A stretch of DNA of 64,000 nt from Clostridia bacterium. GTDB taxonomy: Bacteria; Bacillota; Clostridia; TANB77; CAG-508. The notes below the pieces were generated by a model. That model was given only the letters and a program-made list of their open reading frames with translations, was not told the DNA's origin and ran no database searches. The stretch covers positions 186,001-250,000 of the forward strand of contig CAAEUE010000015.1 of the NCBI GenBank assembly GCA_900759015.1, in the 5' to 3' direction. A program made the position numbers and the translations under genes. How positions within the stretch are numbered: position 1 is the stretch's first letter; every line of letters begins with the position of its first letter. Positions 1-10,081 of the stretch are shown here, one piece after another.

Positions 1-3000
1 TTAGCATCTAAATAATTTTGTTTTACAAAAGTAATTCCACCTTCTATACCTTTTTGCATACTATCCCAGCCTTGTTCTTTAGCTTTAGCAAGTGCTGTTG
101 CAAAATCATTTCCTACCTGTGCACCAATATTGAATGGATTAAAATACTGTTTTCCATCTCCTCCATCCATATAAATTGTAATAGAACCATTCCTACCTTG
201 TTCTTGGAACAATCTTGCGATTATATAATAAGGATTTACATTTTGATGTTCACATGATATTCTAACATCTTCTGCAAAATTATTTAAAAAAGTTCCATTT
301 ACTTGATATTGTATTGAATCTAGTGTAGCACCACTATTATAATAATCTGCTAAATCTACAAATTGGAAAGCATCAACATCATTTAAAAAGTTTCTAGTAT
401 CCATAAAATAAGCTATTCCATTATATGAAGCTGATGCCCAATTTCCACTTACATATGGATTAGGAGCTATCCAATCCCCTTTATATACATTTGTATCTAC
501 CAAATTAGCTTTTCTGTTATCATATTCGTATTCTCCTTGAACAGCTGTATAAAAGTCAATTCCTGTATATAGAACTTCAAATTGCCAATTTGGATGATTT
601 ACAACTAGTTCATTAACTCTTTCCTGTATTCCTGGATACTTACTTGTATCTATAGTTATTCCACAATTTCCGAATATAAATAATTGTGCTTGTGTTCCAT
701 TTCCTTGATATGCTCTAACATTAGCTCCCCATGATGCTACTCCATTTTCTATATCCATATATAATCCATTTGCTTTTGAAACTATATTATAAGCACCATT
801 ATTGTTTGGTATTAAAAACCACTTTTGATTATCATTATATGCATTTGCTGTATTTTGTACTATATTATTATCTGATGCTTGAACTTCTAATGCCTTTTCT
901 GAATGAGAAGCAACTATAGTATAATAACCATTTTCATATGTTAATATAAATTTTTCTTGATTAACCCCGTGATATTGCCATAATTGCACATTTGCTCCAT
1001 TATCTATACTTCCTTCTGCAATATCTAATCCAACATCTTGATCCAACGTTGTTATTATCTTATAAAGTCCATTTTCTACATATCTTGGTGTTTTTGATGT
1101 TTGCTTAATAAATTTGAATTCTTGAGCAATGGAATTATTACTTTCATATAATCTTACGTTAGAACCATTCGCTAAATTACCATTTTCTACATCTAAACAT
1201 AATCCACTTGCTTTTGAATGAATTGAATAACTTCCATTATCATTCATTGTTATAAACCATTTTTGTGCTGTAGAACCATTATATTCATATTGCCATACAT
1301 TTGTATAGTTAGTTGTTCCTCCGTTTTCAGCATCTAATACTTTTCCTGAATTAATATTTGTTATTAAATAACAACCATCTTCCTCTATATATTGTAGCTT
1401 AAATTCTTTTTGGATGCTATTCTCATACCATTCCCAAATTAAAACATTTGCACCATTTGTTCTAGAACTACTATCTACATCTAAGCCTAATTTTTCATTG
1501 TTAAATAAAGCTATTCTATATGTTCCATCTTCAATTGTTCTTTTTTCTCCAATTTGTGTAAAATGAAATCTTTGAGAGTTAGTACCATTATTTTCGTACA
1601 TTTGTAATTTCACTCCATCAGAATTATTAGCCGATGGCACATCTATATAATAATTATTGCATTTTGAAATTATACTATATTGTCCATTTCCTTCATCTTT
1701 TATTATCCACTTTTCTTCGTTTGTTCCTTGCTCATCTCGCTCAATTATTGACGTTCCATTTTTTACATTAGCACTGTCAACAGCTAACAATTTTCCTGTC
1801 AAAGTTGATTTAATTTTATAATAGCCGTCACCATTATATTTTATTTCAAAGTTTTGTTGGGTTGCTTCCCAACTATCCCACAACTGAATTCCATGTCCAT
1901 CATTTGTTAAAACATCGATTACTTTATTGTTCCCAAGAGAAGTATATATTTTATATATTCCATCTTTTATAGTTTCTGTCCCTTGTATAGATGTTCGATT
2001 AGTTAAATAAAATTTTTGCGCTTCCGAATTATTCTCTTCGTATACTTGTAATTTAGCTCCATTATATACATTAGCTGAAGGTATATCTATAGTGTAATTA
2101 TTTGATAGTGAAATAAAAACATATTTATTATCACCCACAAATTTTATTTTCCATTTTTCTTTTAAATCTCCAGTTGGATTTTTTTGGATTACTTGATTAT
2201 TATTAGTAATTGCTAATACTTTATTAGAATTCATTGCGGTTATTGTATAATAGCTATTATTATATGTTATTTTATATCTTTGCTGAATACATCCGTTTGA
2301 ATCCCATAATTGTACTTGTGTACCATCACTAGTAGAATTATCAGTAATATCAATTGCTTTATTAGAATCTAATGCAGAATTTATTTCATATACTCCATCA
2401 TCTACAGTTTTTTCAGTTAGATTATCTAATTTAATAAACATGAATTGTTGTGCGATAGAGTTATTTCCCGCATATGTTTGAACATTTCCTCCATTAGTTA
2501 CATTTCCGTTTAAAATATCTAAATATAAACCACTATGTTTTGATATAACACTATAACTACCATTATTATTTTTTACAATTTTCCATTTCTGTGAATCTGT
2601 ATTATTGGCCTCATATTGCCATACATTCGTTCCATTCTCAGTTCCACCATTTTGTACATCTAATAATTTTCCAGAGTTTATATTTGTTATAGTATAATAT
2701 CCGTCAGTTTTATCATAATGTATATTAAATTTTTTTTGAATGTTGTCTGTTTCATACCAATCCCATAATAATACATTTGCACCATTATCTCTAGAACAAC
2801 CCTCTATATCTAAACCAAGATTCTGATTACCAAACATTGCTATTCTATATGTTCCATCTTTCAATATTTCTTCTGTTTCCATTTGTTTAAATTGAAATCT
2901 TTGAGAAGCTGTTCCATTATTTTCATATAATTGTATTTTAGTACCATCACTAGTATTAGCAGAAGGTATATCAATATAGAAATTATTATTACATTTTGGA

Positions 3001-3590
3001 ATTATACTAAACTTTTTATTTCCTTCATCTTTTATTATCCATTTTTCTTCATCATTACCTTGTTCATTTCTTTGAATAATTGCTGTTCCGTTTTGTATAT
3101 TTGAACTCTCAACAGCCAAAACCTTTCCATTTAATTTAGAAATTATTTTATAATATCCATCATCAGTATATTTAATTTCAAAATTTTGTTGTTCAGCATC
3201 CCAACTATTCCATAATTGAACTCTTATTCCATCATTTGTTAATACATCTATAACTGTAGTATTTTTAAGTACAGTACTAATTTTATAAACACCATCTTCT
3301 ATAGTTCTTTCAGAATAATTTAATGAATTAACCATGTTTTCTATTTCTAATTCTTCTTGAATATTTGTTATTTCTTGATCTTCTTTCTTATCTATTTCTT
3401 CATCCTTTATATTTTCATCTTCTATTATATTTTCTATTTTATTGTTATTATTTAAAATATTTTCATCAACTTTTAATTCATTATTAATTGTATTAGTTAT
3501 TACATTGTTATTGTCCGCAAATACTATACTACATAAAGAAACTAATAATAATATTATTAGTCCAACCTTCATGAGGTTAAATTTTTTCAT
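1..3590 (-). CDS. Secreted GH73-type endo-beta-N-acetylglucosaminidase with ricin-type lectin repeats (C-terminus cut by window edge)
   Basis: An open frame of 1196 codons runs from an ATG at 3590 (GAGGAG seven bases upstream) off the left edge with no stop. The product starts with a signal peptide (MKKFNLMKVG, a Leu/Ile/Val core, then SIVFA-DN). An acidic Asn/Glu/Ile-rich spacer reaches about residue 90. About six beta-trefoil lectin units of roughly 145 residues follow, to about residue 960, recognised by repeated DGxYKI, LDIENG, NGxNVQxW and AQxWxI motifs. The rest, from about 970, resembles LytD/GH73 glucosaminidases: a YFMDTRNFLN segment near residue 1060 and, later, PYYIIARLFQEQG, whose Glu sits where family members place the catalytic acid. 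By family it should cleave peptidoglycan glycan strands outside the cell, with the trefoils binding surface sugars. It lies downstream of the glycan locus. Domain reading is by eye; the fold assignments are fairly secure. Confidence 0.85.
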   Translation of the reverse strand, partial: MKKFNLMKVGLIILLLVSLCSIVFADNNNVITNTINNELKVDENILNNNNKIENIIEDENIKDEEIDKKEDQEITNIQEELEIENMVNSLNYSERTIEDGVYKISTVLKNTTVIDVLTNDGIRVQLWNSWDAEQQNFEIKYTDDGYYKIISKLNGKVLAVESSNIQNGTAIIQRNEQGNDEEKWIIKDEGNKKFSIIPKCNNNFYIDIPSANTSDGTKIQLYENNGTASQRFQFKQMETEEILKDGTYRIAMFGNQNLGLDIEGCSRDNGANVLLWDWYETDNIQKKFNIHYDKTDGYYTITNINSGKLLDVQNGGTENGTNVWQYEANNTDSQKWKIVKNNNGSYSVISKHSGLYLDILNGNVTNGGNVQTYAGNNSIAQQFMFIKLDNLTEKTVDDGVYEINSALDSNKAIDITDNSTSDGTQVQLWDSNGCIQQRYKITYNNSYYTITAMNSNKVLAITNNNQVIQKNPTGDLKEKWKIKFVGDNKYVFISLSNNYTIDIPSANVYNGAKLQVYEENNSEAQKFYLTNRTSIQGTETIKDGIYKIYTSLGNNKVIDVLTNDGHGIQLWDSWEATQQNFEIKYNGDGYYKIKSTLTGKLLAVDSANVKNGTSIIERDEQGTNEEKWIIKDEGNGQYSIISKCNNYYIDVPSANNSDGVKLQMYENNGTNSQRFHFTQIGEKRTIEDGTYRIALFNNEKLGLDVDSSSRTNGANVLIWEWYENSIQKEFKLQYIEEDGCYLITNINSGKVLDAENGGTTNYTNVWQYEYNGSTAQKWFITMNDNGSYSIHSKASGLCLDVENGNLANGSNVRLYESNNSIAQEFKFIKQTSKTPRYVENGLYKIITTLDQDVGLDIAEGSIDNGANVQLWQYHGVNQEKFILTYENGYYTIVASHSEKALEVQASDNNIVQNTANAYNDNQKWFLIPNNNGAYNIVSKANGLYMDIENGVASWGANVRAYQGNGTQAQLFIFGNCGITIDTSKYPGIQERVNELVVNHPNWQFEVLYTGIDFYTAVQGEYEYDNRKANLVDTNVYKGDWIAPNPYVSGNWASASYNGIAYFMDTRNFLNDVDAFQFVDLADYYNSGATLDSIQYQVNGTFLNNFAEDVRISCEHQNVNPYYIIARLFQEQGRNGSITIYMDGGDGKQYFNPFNIGAQVGNDFATALAKAKEQGWDSMQKGIEGGITFVKQNYLDA

Positions 3591-3616
3591 ATGCATGCTC
3601 CTCTATTAGATTTTAA

Positions 3617-5077
3617 TTATTTTTCGATTTTGTAAACAGTAAAATTATATCTATCTAAAATAAGTCCGTTCCATTGTTGTATATCTATATTTCCTTCATA
3701 TACTTTTTGTATATTATAACCATTTTTTATAATATTATTTTTATCAATAACATTCGAATTATCTTCAAAATAGAAAATGGTTCTATTTTCAGTCTCAAAG
3801 TTTATATCTTCTATCTTTAATATATTATCCTTTCTATTTGGGAAATAAAAATCTAATACATTTAAAGTAAAATGTACATAATTACTCGTTAAAATATCAT
3901 CTTCCTTTAACATTGGTATTATTGTATTTACAGTATCTTCTGCTCCTTTATCGTATTCTTCAATCCATTTGTTTCTATAACCTACAATAACTAAATAAAT
4001 TAATATAATTGTAAATATTACCGTCAGTGCTTTTCTAGCATCTATATAATTTAATAAAGTAAATATACCTAACCAAAATAGTCCTAAGCATGGTATAAAA
4101 TATCTTTCTATGAAAATTGGTCTCATTAGTACATTAAACAAAACACCTATGATAATAATAATAAATGGAATTGATACTGTTAAAATTCCGAAAATTATAT
4201 CTTGTTTTATTTTTACATCAGAACTTTTACGATATTTATATATAGCTAATATTACAATTCCTATGATTATTATTAAAGATATATAAACATTTATTTCGTT
4301 TCCAATAATTTTACTTAAAAATATTTTTACATCACTAAATGAAAATAGTATCCAATAATCGTTTTTTACTGTTAATAATTGCTTTATTGCTATTGGTAAC
4401 CACCAAATGTATCCTAAAATGGTAACCATAACTGTTATTATTACTTTTTTTACATTTTTTCTATTTTTCAATATTAAAAATACAAATAAAAACATATAAA
4501 TAACACATTCCATTATTAAAGCCCAATAATGTGTTAATGCTGCTGCTAAACTTGATAATATAAAAAACATAAAATTTGCCTTACTAAATTTATTGTATAA
4601 TTTATAAGCAAACACACCACTTATTGTTACAAATAACATAGCCCATGAATACATTCTAAGTTCTGTTCCAAGCCATAAAAAGTTTGAAGTCAAAGTAGTC
4701 ATAATAATATATAAAATTAATAATATTACATTCTTATTATTTATTCTTTTTTCTTTTATAGTAATATACGAAATAAAAATAACATTTAATATTATTGGTA
4801 ATAATGACACCATTTTAAATGCAAAAAAGTTATAATTAAATATACATGTTATTAACTTTAAAATTATGTAATATAGTGGAGGATGAACATCATTAACTAA
4901 AATATTCCACATATTACCAAAATTTTCTTTTACTGTATCAATACTAAAAATCTCGTCACACCATGCATTATGATTAAAATTTAAAGCAATTTGCAATATT
5001 GTACAAACAATTATTGTAAATATTATGAAAAATATTGATTTTTTACCTAATTCATTTTTATTTTTTTCTTTCGTCAT
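3617..5077 (-). CDS. GT39-like (PMT/ArnT family) GT-C membrane glycosyltransferase
   Basis: A 486-residue polytopic membrane protein. The first transmembrane segment (about 14-32) is followed by a loop with an Asp-Glu pair (41-42) and the HPPLYY motif (65-70), the arrangement of PMT_2/GT39 enzymes, where acidic residues after helix 1 and the HPP loop form the catalytic face. About ten further hydrophobic segments follow, then a soluble tail of roughly 90 residues. Family members move a sugar from a polyprenyl-phosphate donor on the outer face of the membrane. The ATG at 5077 is preferred over one at 5104 because GGGAG lies just upstream; it overlaps the gtrB-like gene by 20 bases. That gene and gtrA directly upstream probably supply and flip its lipid-linked sugar. 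Acceptor unknown. Confidence 0.8.
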   Translation of the reverse strand: MTKEKNKNELGKKSIFFIIFTIIVCTILQIALNFNHNAWCDEIFSIDTVKENFGNMWNILVNDVHPPLYYIILKLITCIFNYNFFAFKMVSLLPIILNVIFISYITIKEKRINNKNVILLILYIIMTTLTSNFLWLGTELRMYSWAMLFVTISGVFAYKLYNKFSKANFMFFILSSLAAALTHYWALIMECVIYMFLFVFLILKNRKNVKKVIITVMVTILGYIWWLPIAIKQLLTVKNDYWILFSFSDVKIFLSKIIGNEINVYISLIIIIGIVILAIYKYRKSSDVKIKQDIIFGILTVSIPFIIIIIGVLFNVLMRPIFIERYFIPCLGLFWLGIFTLLNYIDARKALTVIFTIILIYLVIVGYRNKWIEEYDKGAEDTVNTIIPMLKEDDILTSNYVHFTLNVLDFYFPNRKDNILKIEDINFETENRTIFYFEDNSNVIDKNNIIKNGYNIQKVYEGNIDIQQWNGLILDRYNFTVYKIEK

Positions 5078-6014
5078 TGTTCTCCCTTTTTCCATTAAAT
5101 TCATTAACTAAATATAAAGGTCTATTCTTTGTTTCATTAAATATTCTTCCTAGATATTCACCAATTATTCCAAATAACATAATTTGAATTCCTGAGAAAA
5201 ATAGAATCAATAAAATCGTTGCTTGAAAAGCTTGTATAGGCATATTTACAACAAAACATTTAATTATGACATATATAAAATATATTACTAAAGCTAAAAA
5301 AGTTGGTATACAAATATATGTAGATAATCTTAAAGGTGATGTTGTAAATGAAGTAATCCCATCAATTGCCAAATCTACTAATTTTTTATAATTCCATTTA
5401 GTTTTTCCAGCTACTCTTGGATCCCTATCATATAATACTTCTTTTTTCTTATACCCAATCCAACTAAACATACTCTTAGAACATCTTTGTGATTCTCTCA
5501 TCATTTTTAGTGCATTTACACATCTTTTATCTAATAATCTAAAATCACCTGTATCTTTTTGTATTTCTACATTAGTTAAACTTTGTAATACTTTATAATA
5601 CATTTTAGAAGTAAATTTTTTTAACCATGTTTCACCTTTTCTTGTTCTTCTTCTAGCATAAACGTCATCGTAACCTTGCTCCCACCATTTTAATAATTCT
5701 GGAATTAATTCTGGTGGATCTTGCAAATCAGCATCCATAAAAATTACACAGTCACCTGTCGCATAATCTAAACCTGCTATCATCGCTGTTTCTTTTCCAA
5801 AATTTCTAGAAAAATCTACATAACTTATCCTACTATCTTCTTCTCTCCACTCTTTTATTATTTCCAAAGTTTTATCTTTACTTCCATCATTGATAAATAA
5901 TATCTCAAACTCATATGCTTTTATATTACTCATCATTTCTTTAATCCTTTTCTTTAAAAAAGGTAGTGAATCTTCTTCATTATATGCGGGTATTATTATT
6001 GTTACTTTTTTCAT
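5058..6014 (-). CDS. GtrB-like polyprenyl-phosphate glycosyltransferase (GT2)
   Basis: 318 residues. The GT-A domain has IIIPAYNEED at 6-15, NDGSKDKT at 42-49, and the metal-binding MDADLQDPPEL stretch from 93, which is typical of the GtrB/DPM1/YkcC branch. The central part (DTGDFRLLD and RVAGKTKWN) is also characteristic of this branch. Two transmembrane helices follow (about 225-250 and 262-285). Such enzymes transfer a hexose from a nucleotide sugar to undecaprenyl phosphate at the cytoplasmic membrane face. The start overlaps the end of the gtrA-like gene by 35 bases and the end overlaps the GT39-like gene, so the three form a translationally coupled cassette resembling serotype-converting gtrABC operons. 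Which sugar is used cannot be read from the sequence. Confidence 0.88.
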   Translation of the reverse strand: MKKVTIIIPAYNEEDSLPFLKKRIKEMMSNIKAYEFEILFINDGSKDKTLEIIKEWREEDSRISYVDFSRNFGKETAMIAGLDYATGDCVIFMDADLQDPPELIPELLKWWEQGYDDVYARRRTRKGETWLKKFTSKMYYKVLQSLTNVEIQKDTGDFRLLDKRCVNALKMMRESQRCSKSMFSWIGYKKKEVLYDRDPRVAGKTKWNYKKLVDLAIDGITSFTTSPLRLSTYICIPTFLALVIYFIYVIIKCFVVNMPIQAFQATILLILFFSGIQIMLFGIIGEYLGRIFNETKNRPLYLVNEFNGKRENNDERKK

Positions 6015-6447
6015 TTATATCACCTAATTCATTTTTCTTTTTAAAAGCAAAAAATTTACTAATAAAGAAATTTAGTATTATTACTATAACTGTCATAAAG
6101 CATTTACTTATCATCTCTGGAATAGCTGTTTTGAATAACACAAAACAGCCTCCAAATTCAACAATCATCGTAAATGCTCTACCTAAAATAAATTTTAAAA
6201 ATTGATTTAATTTCTCTTTAAAATTTTTAGCATCAGAATGAAATACCAAATCTTTATTAGTTATATATGCAAATAGAACCGCAAGAACAATTGCTATAAA
6301 ATTAGATAAGTCTTCATTCCAATGCCACAATTTGTTCATTACATAAAATGAACCAACATTTACAATTGTTGTAAAAACCCCAAATATTACATAAAATATA
6401 ATTTCTCTAGTACAAAATTTTTTTATTAATTTTTTTATTTTATCCAT
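5980..6447 (-). CDS. GtrA family membrane protein (putative polyprenyl-phosphate-sugar flippase)
   Basis: 155 residues with four hydrophobic segments (about 15-35, 45-63, 85-105 and 115-135), the normal size and topology of GtrA. The first segment contains FGVFTTIVNVGSFY, the typical GtrA signature region, and AYITNKDLVFHS follows the second helix as in the family. GtrA proteins are thought to flip polyprenyl-phosphate sugars across the membrane. The ATG at 6447 follows AGGAG closely. The gene overlaps the downstream GtrB-like gene, whose product would make the lipid-linked substrate. Confidence 0.88.
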   Translation of the reverse strand: MDKIKKLIKKFCTREIIFYVIFGVFTTIVNVGSFYVMNKLWHWNEDLSNFIAIVLAVLFAYITNKDLVFHSDAKNFKEKLNQFLKFILGRAFTMIVEFGGCFVLFKTAIPEMISKCFMTVIVIILNFFISKFFAFKKKNELGDINEKSNNNNTRI

Positions 6448-6458
6448 TGTCTCCTACC

Positions 6459-7397
6459 TTATTTGTTTTCTATTTGTTTCCATTTCAATAAATTTAATTC
6501 ATACGCTTCTTTATGCTGTCTTGTTATTGTATCTAATAAAACTCCACATTGGAAAGAAATTGCAGCTAAACTTACAAAACCCGTAGCTAATATTGCTGAT
6601 GGCATTTTTGTAATTATTGATGTTTTAAAGAATTCTACTAATACTGGTATACCTACAGCTAGTCCACATATTAAAAATACTAAAGCTACTATTGTAAAAA
6701 ATGCAAAAGGTCTATAATCTTTAAACATTCTTACAATTGTTTTTACTACTTTTATTCCATCTCCTACTGTGTTTAATTTTGAGCTACTTCCTTCTGGTCT
6801 GTCTCTGTAATCAATTGGAATTTCCTTTATTATATATTTTTTATCTAATGCATATAAAGACATCTCTGTTTCTATTTCAAAATTTGGACTTAATACAGGC
6901 ATATTTTTTACAAACATTCTATTAAAAGCTCTATATCCTGTCATAATATCTTTTAAATCGGTTTTAAATAATAAATTAATTGCTTTTTTTACTAAATTAT
7001 TTCCAAATTCGTGAAAATGTCTTTTATTTTCTTTTTGATATGTTCCGTTTGATAGCCTATCTCCAATGGCCATATCAGCTTTACCTTCCCTGATTGGCTC
7101 TATTAATTTATGAACAAATTCTGCTGGATAAGTATCATCTCCATCCACCATAACGTATATATCTGCTTCTATGTCTCTAAACATACTTCTTACTACATTA
7201 CCTTTTCCCTGTCTATATTCATTTACTACTATTGCTCCATTTTTTTTCGCAATTTCTTCTGTTTTATCTTTTGAATTATTATTATAGACATATATATCTG
7301 CCTCTGGCAATTCTTTTCTAAAATCCTTTATTACCTTTTCTATTGTTAGCTCCTCATTATAACATGGTATTAAGACTGCAATTTTTTCTTCTTTCAT
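6459..7397 (-). CDS. Polyprenyl-phosphate (DPM-type) glycosyltransferase, GT2, with C-terminal membrane helices
   Basis: 312 residues. The GT-A domain shows VLIPCYNEE (8-16), NNNSKDKT (39-46) and the metal-binding MVDGDDTYPAE from 83, as in archaeal/bacterial dolichol-phosphate-mannose synthase-like enzymes. Two membrane helices follow at about 228-250 and 268-288. It should make a polyprenyl-phosphate-linked sugar. The ATG overlaps the upstream stop (TAATG) and its ribosome binding site GGAGG lies inside that gene, so translation is coupled. With the GtrB-like protein there are two lipid-sugar synthases here, matching the two GT-C-like membrane proteins, which suggests two distinct side-chain sugars (inference). 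Confidence 0.87.
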   Translation of the reverse strand: MKEEKIAVLIPCYNEELTIEKVIKDFRKELPEADIYVYNNNSKDKTEEIAKKNGAIVVNEYRQGKGNVVRSMFRDIEADIYVMVDGDDTYPAEFVHKLIEPIREGKADMAIGDRLSNGTYQKENKRHFHEFGNNLVKKAINLLFKTDLKDIMTGYRAFNRMFVKNMPVLSPNFEIETEMSLYALDKKYIIKEIPIDYRDRPEGSSSKLNTVGDGIKVVKTIVRMFKDYRPFAFFTIVALVFLICGLAVGIPVLVEFFKTSIITKMPSAILATGFVSLAAISFQCGVLLDTITRQHKEAYELNLLKWKQIENK

Positions 7398-9232
7398 TAT
7401 ACTTCCTCCTTATTTTCTTTATTTATATTGGAAAATGCAAATATTATATATACTGGAACTAATAAGATAATTGGATAAATATATCTTAATTCAACTACTG
7501 GTCCAGCTAATAATGTAAGCCATAAAAATATTATTGGCATAATATACAATATTTTTTTATATTCTTTTCTATAAATGCAATATGTAATACATAATAGAAC
7601 AATATTAAAATATAAACCTATGCTTGTTGCAAATAAAGAAAGTATAGGGAAATTTTTATCAGATATATAATTATTCAATATCTGAATTATATTATTGTTT
7701 TTTACCTCTCCTGTATTTACATCAATCCCTATTTCAGATTTAATTGCTTCAGAACTTCTGACCGATTCTTCCTGAAATGATTGAATTCCTAGAATATTAT
7801 TGCTATTAGGAGCATAATAACCGTAATTGTTAAATATAAAAGCTAAAAGTGTATCTTTTGGATATTTAATAGCTAATTTTAAATACAATTTAATAAATTC
7901 TAATTTATTATTTGAAAAATATTCTTCGTTAAAATATCCTTTTATTGGATCAGATAGAGTTGATGTATAACCATTAATTATCTGTTCTTTACTTAAATTT
8001 GTATAATTCATAATTTCTTTTTCTTCTTGATCTGTAAGTTCATTATATTTCATGACTCTAGCAAACTGTTGTAAAGGAATACTAAGAGCTTCTCCAATAT
8101 TTCCATTTTCAATGTTCATACTTTTAAGTACACTACCTTGAATTATATAATAGCCAATTATTGGTATTATAAAAACTAAAGCTATATATTTTTTGTGTTT
8201 ACTGAAAAGAATCATTATAAGAAAAGTAAGTATAAATGCATATATTGCGTTATTTCTTAATAAGAATAACAATATTGTATCTATAACCCAAAAGATTATT
8301 TTTACTTTGTTTCTAAAAAAGTCTTTAGGTTGATGAATCATATCTATTATTCCTAATGACATCCATATAAAAGCTAACGCGAAAGGAATATCTTTTTCTA
8401 TTCTTACAGTATACATACCAATTATTGGGTTTAAAATAAAAAATAGTGTTACTAAAATTCTAATTTTTACATTTACATTATATTTAGCCAAGAAATATAT
8501 AATCCCTGAAAAAGTACATGCTGTTAAAATCATTTGTATTATTGTATATATAATCATTCCAACCGTATAGTTTCCAAAAATGCCATTTCCTATATTTAGG
8601 AAAAATTTTATTATTAAAGTGTATAACCATGGCTGATGATTTGTAAATGGAACTATTCCAAATATCTGCTTAATAACATATACTATATCCCATTCTAGAC
8701 TACCTGGTATATAATAAAGAAAATATGGTATTGTGCAAACAAAGAATATTACAGCTAATAATATAAAACTCTTCTTATTATTTGTAAAAAGAGTTTTTTG
8801 TTTTTCTTTTACATTTTCTTTATTAAATACTTTTTCTAAAAACTTAACTAAATTAATTAAAATTGGAGCAAATATTCCAAAATAAACAATAAATCTTAAT
8901 ACTATATATAAAATCATTTTCTTTGAAATAATTATGTTAAAATTAACATATTCGTTTGCAAATTCTCCAATAACATTAAAAATTGCTAAAAATATAGCTA
9001 ATACAGTTACACAAATTTTTAATCTTTTATCACTATTTTTAGCACCACTTTTTATTAAAGCATAGATTCCATATAATAGAATTAGTGTAAAAACAGAATA
9101 ACTGTTATAATTAAACTTTAATATATTACCTTCCATAGTATATTCTATATTAGCACTTATTAAAATAATAACTGCTATTATAAAATATACTATATTTATA
9201 TGTTTTTTTATAAAAGAAAACATTTTTTTCAT
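7397..9232 (-). CDS. Large polytopic membrane protein, GT-C-like (resembles DUF6020 proteins of clostridia)
   Basis: 611 residues with about 12-13 hydrophobic helices. A polar loop after about helix 5 contains PGSLEWDIV and FTNHQPWLYT, a pattern seen in clostridial membrane proteins of the DUF6020 kind and reminiscent of GT-C glycosyltransferases, where an acidic residue and a following polar/His-Pro-like loop form the active site. A soluble insertion of about 130 residues sits between helices in the last third. Coupled by stop/start overlap to the DPM-type GT2 downstream, it is best read as the membrane enzyme that uses that GT2's lipid-linked sugar. No catalytic motif is certain, so the enzymatic role is an inference. 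The start at 9232 has an AGAGGAT site upstream. Confidence 0.6.
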   Translation of the reverse strand: MKKMFSFIKKHINIVYFIIAVIILISANIEYTMEGNILKFNYNSYSVFTLILLYGIYALIKSGAKNSDKRLKICVTVLAIFLAIFNVIGEFANEYVNFNIIISKKMILYIVLRFIVYFGIFAPILINLVKFLEKVFNKENVKEKQKTLFTNNKKSFILLAVIFFVCTIPYFLYYIPGSLEWDIVYVIKQIFGIVPFTNHQPWLYTLIIKFFLNIGNGIFGNYTVGMIIYTIIQMILTACTFSGIIYFLAKYNVNVKIRILVTLFFILNPIIGMYTVRIEKDIPFALAFIWMSLGIIDMIHQPKDFFRNKVKIIFWVIDTILLFLLRNNAIYAFILTFLIMILFSKHKKYIALVFIIPIIGYYIIQGSVLKSMNIENGNIGEALSIPLQQFARVMKYNELTDQEEKEIMNYTNLSKEQIINGYTSTLSDPIKGYFNEEYFSNNKLEFIKLYLKLAIKYPKDTLLAFIFNNYGYYAPNSNNILGIQSFQEESVRSSEAIKSEIGIDVNTGEVKNNNIIQILNNYISDKNFPILSLFATSIGLYFNIVLLCITYCIYRKEYKKILYIMPIIFLWLTLLAGPVVELRYIYPIILLVPVYIIFAFSNINKENKEEV

Positions 9233-9283
9233 TTTTATCCTCTTTCAAAAATTATATATGTTTGGCTTATCTTTATAATTTTA

Positions 9284-10057
9284 TTATAATTCTTCAGCAA
9301 ATTTCTTCTGTAATTTATAAAAAATCAAATATCCTACTACACATAATACAATACTTCCAACTAAAACAACTAATAAAGATTTTATATCAGGCATTGTTTG
9401 ATAATAAAAGATATTTCTATATCCCTCTATTATATATGTCATAGGATTATATTTTAAAATCCATTGAAAATTTGCAGGTATTGTTTCTGAAGCATAAACT
9501 ATTGGTGTCGCATAAAATAATAATTGTAATAGTATTCCTATAAAATGTTGTAAATCTCTAAAATATACTGTAATACTTGATACTATTAATGATATACCTA
9601 TCAATAATATATATTGAATAAGTAATATAACTGGATAAAATATTACATATTTAGATATACCTATTCCATATCCACATACAAATGCTAGAATTATTATTGT
9701 AGAAATTACAAAATTAACTGCTTCACTTGTAATTACTGATATTGGCAAAATTTCTCTTGGGAAATATACTTTTTTGATTATATTTCCATTTTCCACCATC
9801 GTAAATGATGATCTAGAAATTCCTGAAGAAAAGAAATTCCATGGTATTAATCCACAACATACAAATACCACATAATTTGGTATATTACTTCTCATAATAA
9901 GTGGAAATACTAATGCATATACAGCTATTTGTAAAAGTGGATTTAAAAATGACCATATTATACCTAAAACTGAATTTTTATATTTACCTCTTACGTCCTT
10001 TTTTATACTTGTTTTTAATAACTCTCTATATTCGTATAAACCTTTAAAAAAACTCAT
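9284..10057 (-). CDS. Polysaccharide/teichoic-acid ABC exporter permease (Wzm/TagG type)
   Basis: 257 residues, the usual length for ABC-2 type polysaccharide export permeases. An amphipathic N-terminus with LLKTSIKKDVRGKYKNS and SVLGIIWSFLNPLLQ is the classic start of Wzm/TagG/RfbA proteins; six membrane helices follow, with YFRDLQHFIGI and PIVYASETIP in the second half as in the family. It forms the channel that moves a lipid-linked polymer across the membrane, energised by the ATPase encoded 24 bases upstream. Its presence implies that the main chain is finished in the cytoplasm before export. Confidence 0.92.
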   Translation of the reverse strand: MSFFKGLYEYRELLKTSIKKDVRGKYKNSVLGIIWSFLNPLLQIAVYALVFPLIMRSNIPNYVVFVCCGLIPWNFFSSGISRSSFTMVENGNIIKKVYFPREILPISVITSEAVNFVISTIIILAFVCGYGIGISKYVIFYPVILLIQYILLIGISLIVSSITVYFRDLQHFIGILLQLLFYATPIVYASETIPANFQWILKYNPMTYIIEGYRNIFYYQTMPDIKSLLVVLVGSIVLCVVGYLIFYKLQKKFAEEL

Positions 10058-10081
10058 TTTATTTTCCTTTCTACCTTTTAC

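Noticed and set aside
18..919. Plus-strand open frames inside the lectin-glucosaminidase gene
   Set aside because: They are Leu/Phe/Tyr-rich shadows of the minus-strand coding sequence with no ribosome binding site; the minus-strand frame is continuous and shows clear domains.
1..3590. CRISPR or tandem nucleotide repeat in the lectin region
   Set aside because: The repetition is at protein level (trefoil motifs and a 1.33 kb block duplication with many differences), not short identical repeats with spacers.
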